This document shows positions 62,591-64,000 of a stretch of DNA of 64,000 bases, piece by piece. Each line of letters opens with the position of its first letter. Within the stretch, counting starts at the first letter, position 1. Made by a program: the position numbers and the translations under genes. The DNA is from Oscillospiraceae bacterium (GTDB taxonomy: Bacteria; Bacillota; Clostridia; Oscillospirales; Ruminococcaceae). The stretch is from assembly GCA_017887325.1 (NCBI GenBank), contig JAGHIE010000001.1, positions 124,001 to 188,000 on the forward strand, read 5' to 3'. Under the pieces are notes generated by a model. The model saw nothing but the letters and a program-made list of their open reading frames with translations, was not told the DNA's origin and made no database searches.

Positions 62591-64000
62591 TATTTTTTAT
62601 CATTCCTTTCGATAAATTTTCTATCTTTCTTTGTAGTTATTGTTTTATTCTTTTTGTTAAATATTTTATTTTTATCCTTATAAAATGTTTCTTTGTTATA
62701 ATTGCTTGAATTACTATTGATGTTACTATTGTATTGAGATTTTGTGTTTGGAGAGATATTTGAGTTGTTTTTCCAATTTTTAAACAATGTATCTCTTAAT
62801 ATTTTTCTCTTTTCAATATTACTATTAGCTGTGTTAATACCAATTTGTTTAGCTTTATTATATGTGTTTATAATATCTTTAGGAGAAAATACACTATTGT
62901 CAAATTTTTGTTTAGCAATGTCTTTTAAAGTTGTAGTTTTGTCAACATTGTATGATACATCATTGTTTGACAAATTGTCGTTTTCAGAGATATTTAGAGT
63001 ATCTTGTTTGGAGTTATTTTGCATATTAGGGTTATTAGTTGTATCTGTACTATGTTTTGTATTATTATCAATAATGTTATTATTCATATTGTTATAATCA
63101 CTTTGAGGTTGTGCTTTAGGTGTAGTTTGATTACTTTCATCATTTGTATTGTTTTTGTCAATATTAAGTTTGTTTTGTTTATTGTCATTGGTATTTGAAA
63201 TATTATTACTACTTTGAAGATTGTTGGGTTCTTCTTGATGTAAATGTTTATCATCTAAAGGAATGATAGAACCGTCTTTGTTTTTAAGTAATTTTTTATC
63301 AGCAGAGTTTAACTTATTATTCCAAAATAGCCCTGCTGTTGATATGTCTTGTTTATCTTCTTGTATATTATTATCATTATCGTTGTTTTTAGATTTTTGA
63401 TAATTTTCCCATAATCCCTGTGTTTTACCTGTATAGTAACCACCGATAGCAGAAGCACCTTTAATAGCACTTCTTCCTGTCCTACCAACTGAAGCTACGG
63501 CATTAGCAATATTTTTAGGTGTATTTAGTGCTGTTTTTACCGCACCACCCACCATTTGAGTAGTATAGAACATATTTGAAGCAGATGTACCTACATCTAT
63601 ACCTAATAATTCTTGAATAATATCAGGTCCATTTATAAGACCTAGAGAAAATCCGACGATTAAAAATGTTTCAACCCATATATTTAAGTTAGGTATAGAT
63701 TGTATAAAATCAACACCGAGATAGAATATTCTGTACATAAACGCAACGGATATTATTACTAAGAATATGTTTAGTATTTTTTGTAAAACCCTCTTAGTTC
63801 TTTGTCCTGTACTTACATCTAAAACAGCAACAAAAGGTGTTATAGCAACAGTAATTCCAAGTTGATAAATTAATTCTGCTACTTTTATACAGCTCCAAAC
63901 AAGACCAACACCTAGAGATATAAGCGTTATAGTTAGATTTACCCACTCAATTTTGTATCTGTAATAATAACTTGAAAACATATCACTACCCATACCAAGA
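62590..64000 (-). CDS. VirB6/TrbL-like conjugation membrane protein (partial at window edge)
   Basis: At least 467 residues; the frame stays open to the right edge and no ribosome binding site is seen at the first ATG (63993), so the true start is probably outside. The visible N-terminal part has several membrane segments (VNLTITLISLGVGLVWSCIKVAELIY, VAITPFVAVLDVSTGQRTKRVLQKI, WVETFLIVGFSLGLINGPDIIQELLGID), then GG/A-rich AVKTALNTPKNIANAVASVGRTGR. The rest is a long hydrophilic tail very rich in N, D and K. The layout fits the VirB6-type channel proteins of Gram-positive elements. Confidence 0.82.
   Translation of the reverse strand, partial: LGMGSDMFSSYYYRYKIEWVNLTITLISLGVGLVWSCIKVAELIYQLGITVAITPFVAVLDVSTGQRTKRVLQKILNIFLVIISVAFMYRIFYLGVDFIQSIPNLNIWVETFLIVGFSLGLINGPDIIQELLGIDVGTSASNMFYTTQMVGGAVKTALNTPKNIANAVASVGRTGRSAIKGASAIGGYYTGKTQGLWENYQKSKNNDNDNNIQEDKQDISTAGLFWNNKLNSADKKLLKNKDGSIIPLDDKHLHQEEPNNLQSSNNISNTNDNKQNKLNIDKNNTNDESNQTTPKAQPQSDYNNMNNNIIDNNTKHSTDTTNNPNMQNNSKQDTLNISENDNLSNNDVSYNVDKTTTLKDIAKQKFDNSVFSPKDIINTYNKAKQIGINTANSNIEKRKILRDTLFKNWKNNSNISPNTKSQYNSNINSNSSNYNKETFYKDKNKIFNKKNKTITTKKDRKFIERNDKK

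Larger units (their letters stand above)
52309..64000. mobile_element. one end of an integrative conjugative element
   Basis: From the tRNA-Lys 3' end to the window edge no chromosomal housekeeping gene is seen. Instead there are a RepA_N initiator, a relaxase with accessory proteins, and a type IV secretion series (VirB8-like, lysozyme-CHAP, VirB4, PrgI-like, VirB6-like), all on the minus strand. This is the core of a Firmicutes conjugative transposon. The coupling ATPase, integrase, any cargo and the other end lie outside. The exact left boundary is inferred. An assembled-in plasmid is an alternative reading. Confidence 0.8.

Noticed and set aside
1-64000. CRISPR array
   Set aside because: The only regular repeats are the four directly adjoining 34-bp units at 53511, which have no spacers.

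Overview
The window is strongly AT-rich Firmicutes chromosome spanning the replication origin, probably from an anaerobic gut Clostridia-type organism. The reasons are the gene order around dnaA/dnaN, a 1177-residue pyruvate:ferredoxin oxidoreductase, noc/parA/parB, consensus parS sites, and Gram-positive surface and conjugation proteins. No species name can be read from the sequence alone.

Region 1 (1-8.2 kb) is the origin block. yaaA (partial), dnaN and dnaA run left. rpmH, rnpA, yidD, yidC, jag/khpB and mnmE run right. The dnaA-dnaN gap carries what looks like oriC: six TTTTCAAC-type DnaA-box variants, a run of TAG trinucleotides (DnaA-trio) and an AT-rich unwinding stretch, in the Bacillus order. 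Two or three more boxes flank the dnaA promoter.

Region 2 (8.2-25.1 kb) mixes strands. lepA and an unknown membrane protein run right. Most of the rest runs left, head-on to the fork: ppk/ppx, an M14 peptidase, tRNA-Glu/tRNA-Met, pduL, a BofA-like protein, a HAD phosphatase, an HD-MmcQ fusion, then parB-parA-noc-rsmG-mnmG. That last block keeps the ancestral order mnmG-rsmG-noc-parA-parB but is inverted relative to mnmE. Two parS sites lie between noc and parA, one of them inside a terminator hairpin.

Region 3 (25.4-40 kb) is metabolic: PFOR, a GNAT, an amidohydrolase, then a type II fatty-acid synthesis cluster (fabD divergent; fabH-fabG-fabF-accB-fabZ-accC-accD-accA-acpP). No enoyl-ACP reductase is present.

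Region 4 (40-52.2 kb) holds a flippase plus GH125 mannosidase pair, a giant cell-wall surface protein (VWA head, twelve pilin-type isopeptide repeats, unusual IPKTSD sorting signal) split by an apparent one-base frameshift, and a purine permease.

Region 5 (52.3-64 kb) begins at the 3' end of a second tRNA-Lys and looks like one end of an integrative conjugative element. All its main genes run left: VirB6-like, PrgI-like, VirB4, lysozyme-CHAP, VirB8-like, a coiled-coil protein, three small ribbon-helix-helix-type proteins, a MobP-type relaxase and a RepA_N initiator. An inverted-repeat-rich candidate oriT separates the transfer and mobilisation operons. Between repA and the tRNA lie four perfect 34-bp iterons, a likely type I toxin-antitoxin locus (25-residue hydrophobic peptide with a convergent antisense RNA), a small ORF, and a strong-promoter structured RNA. 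The integrase, coupling protein and far end are outside the window.
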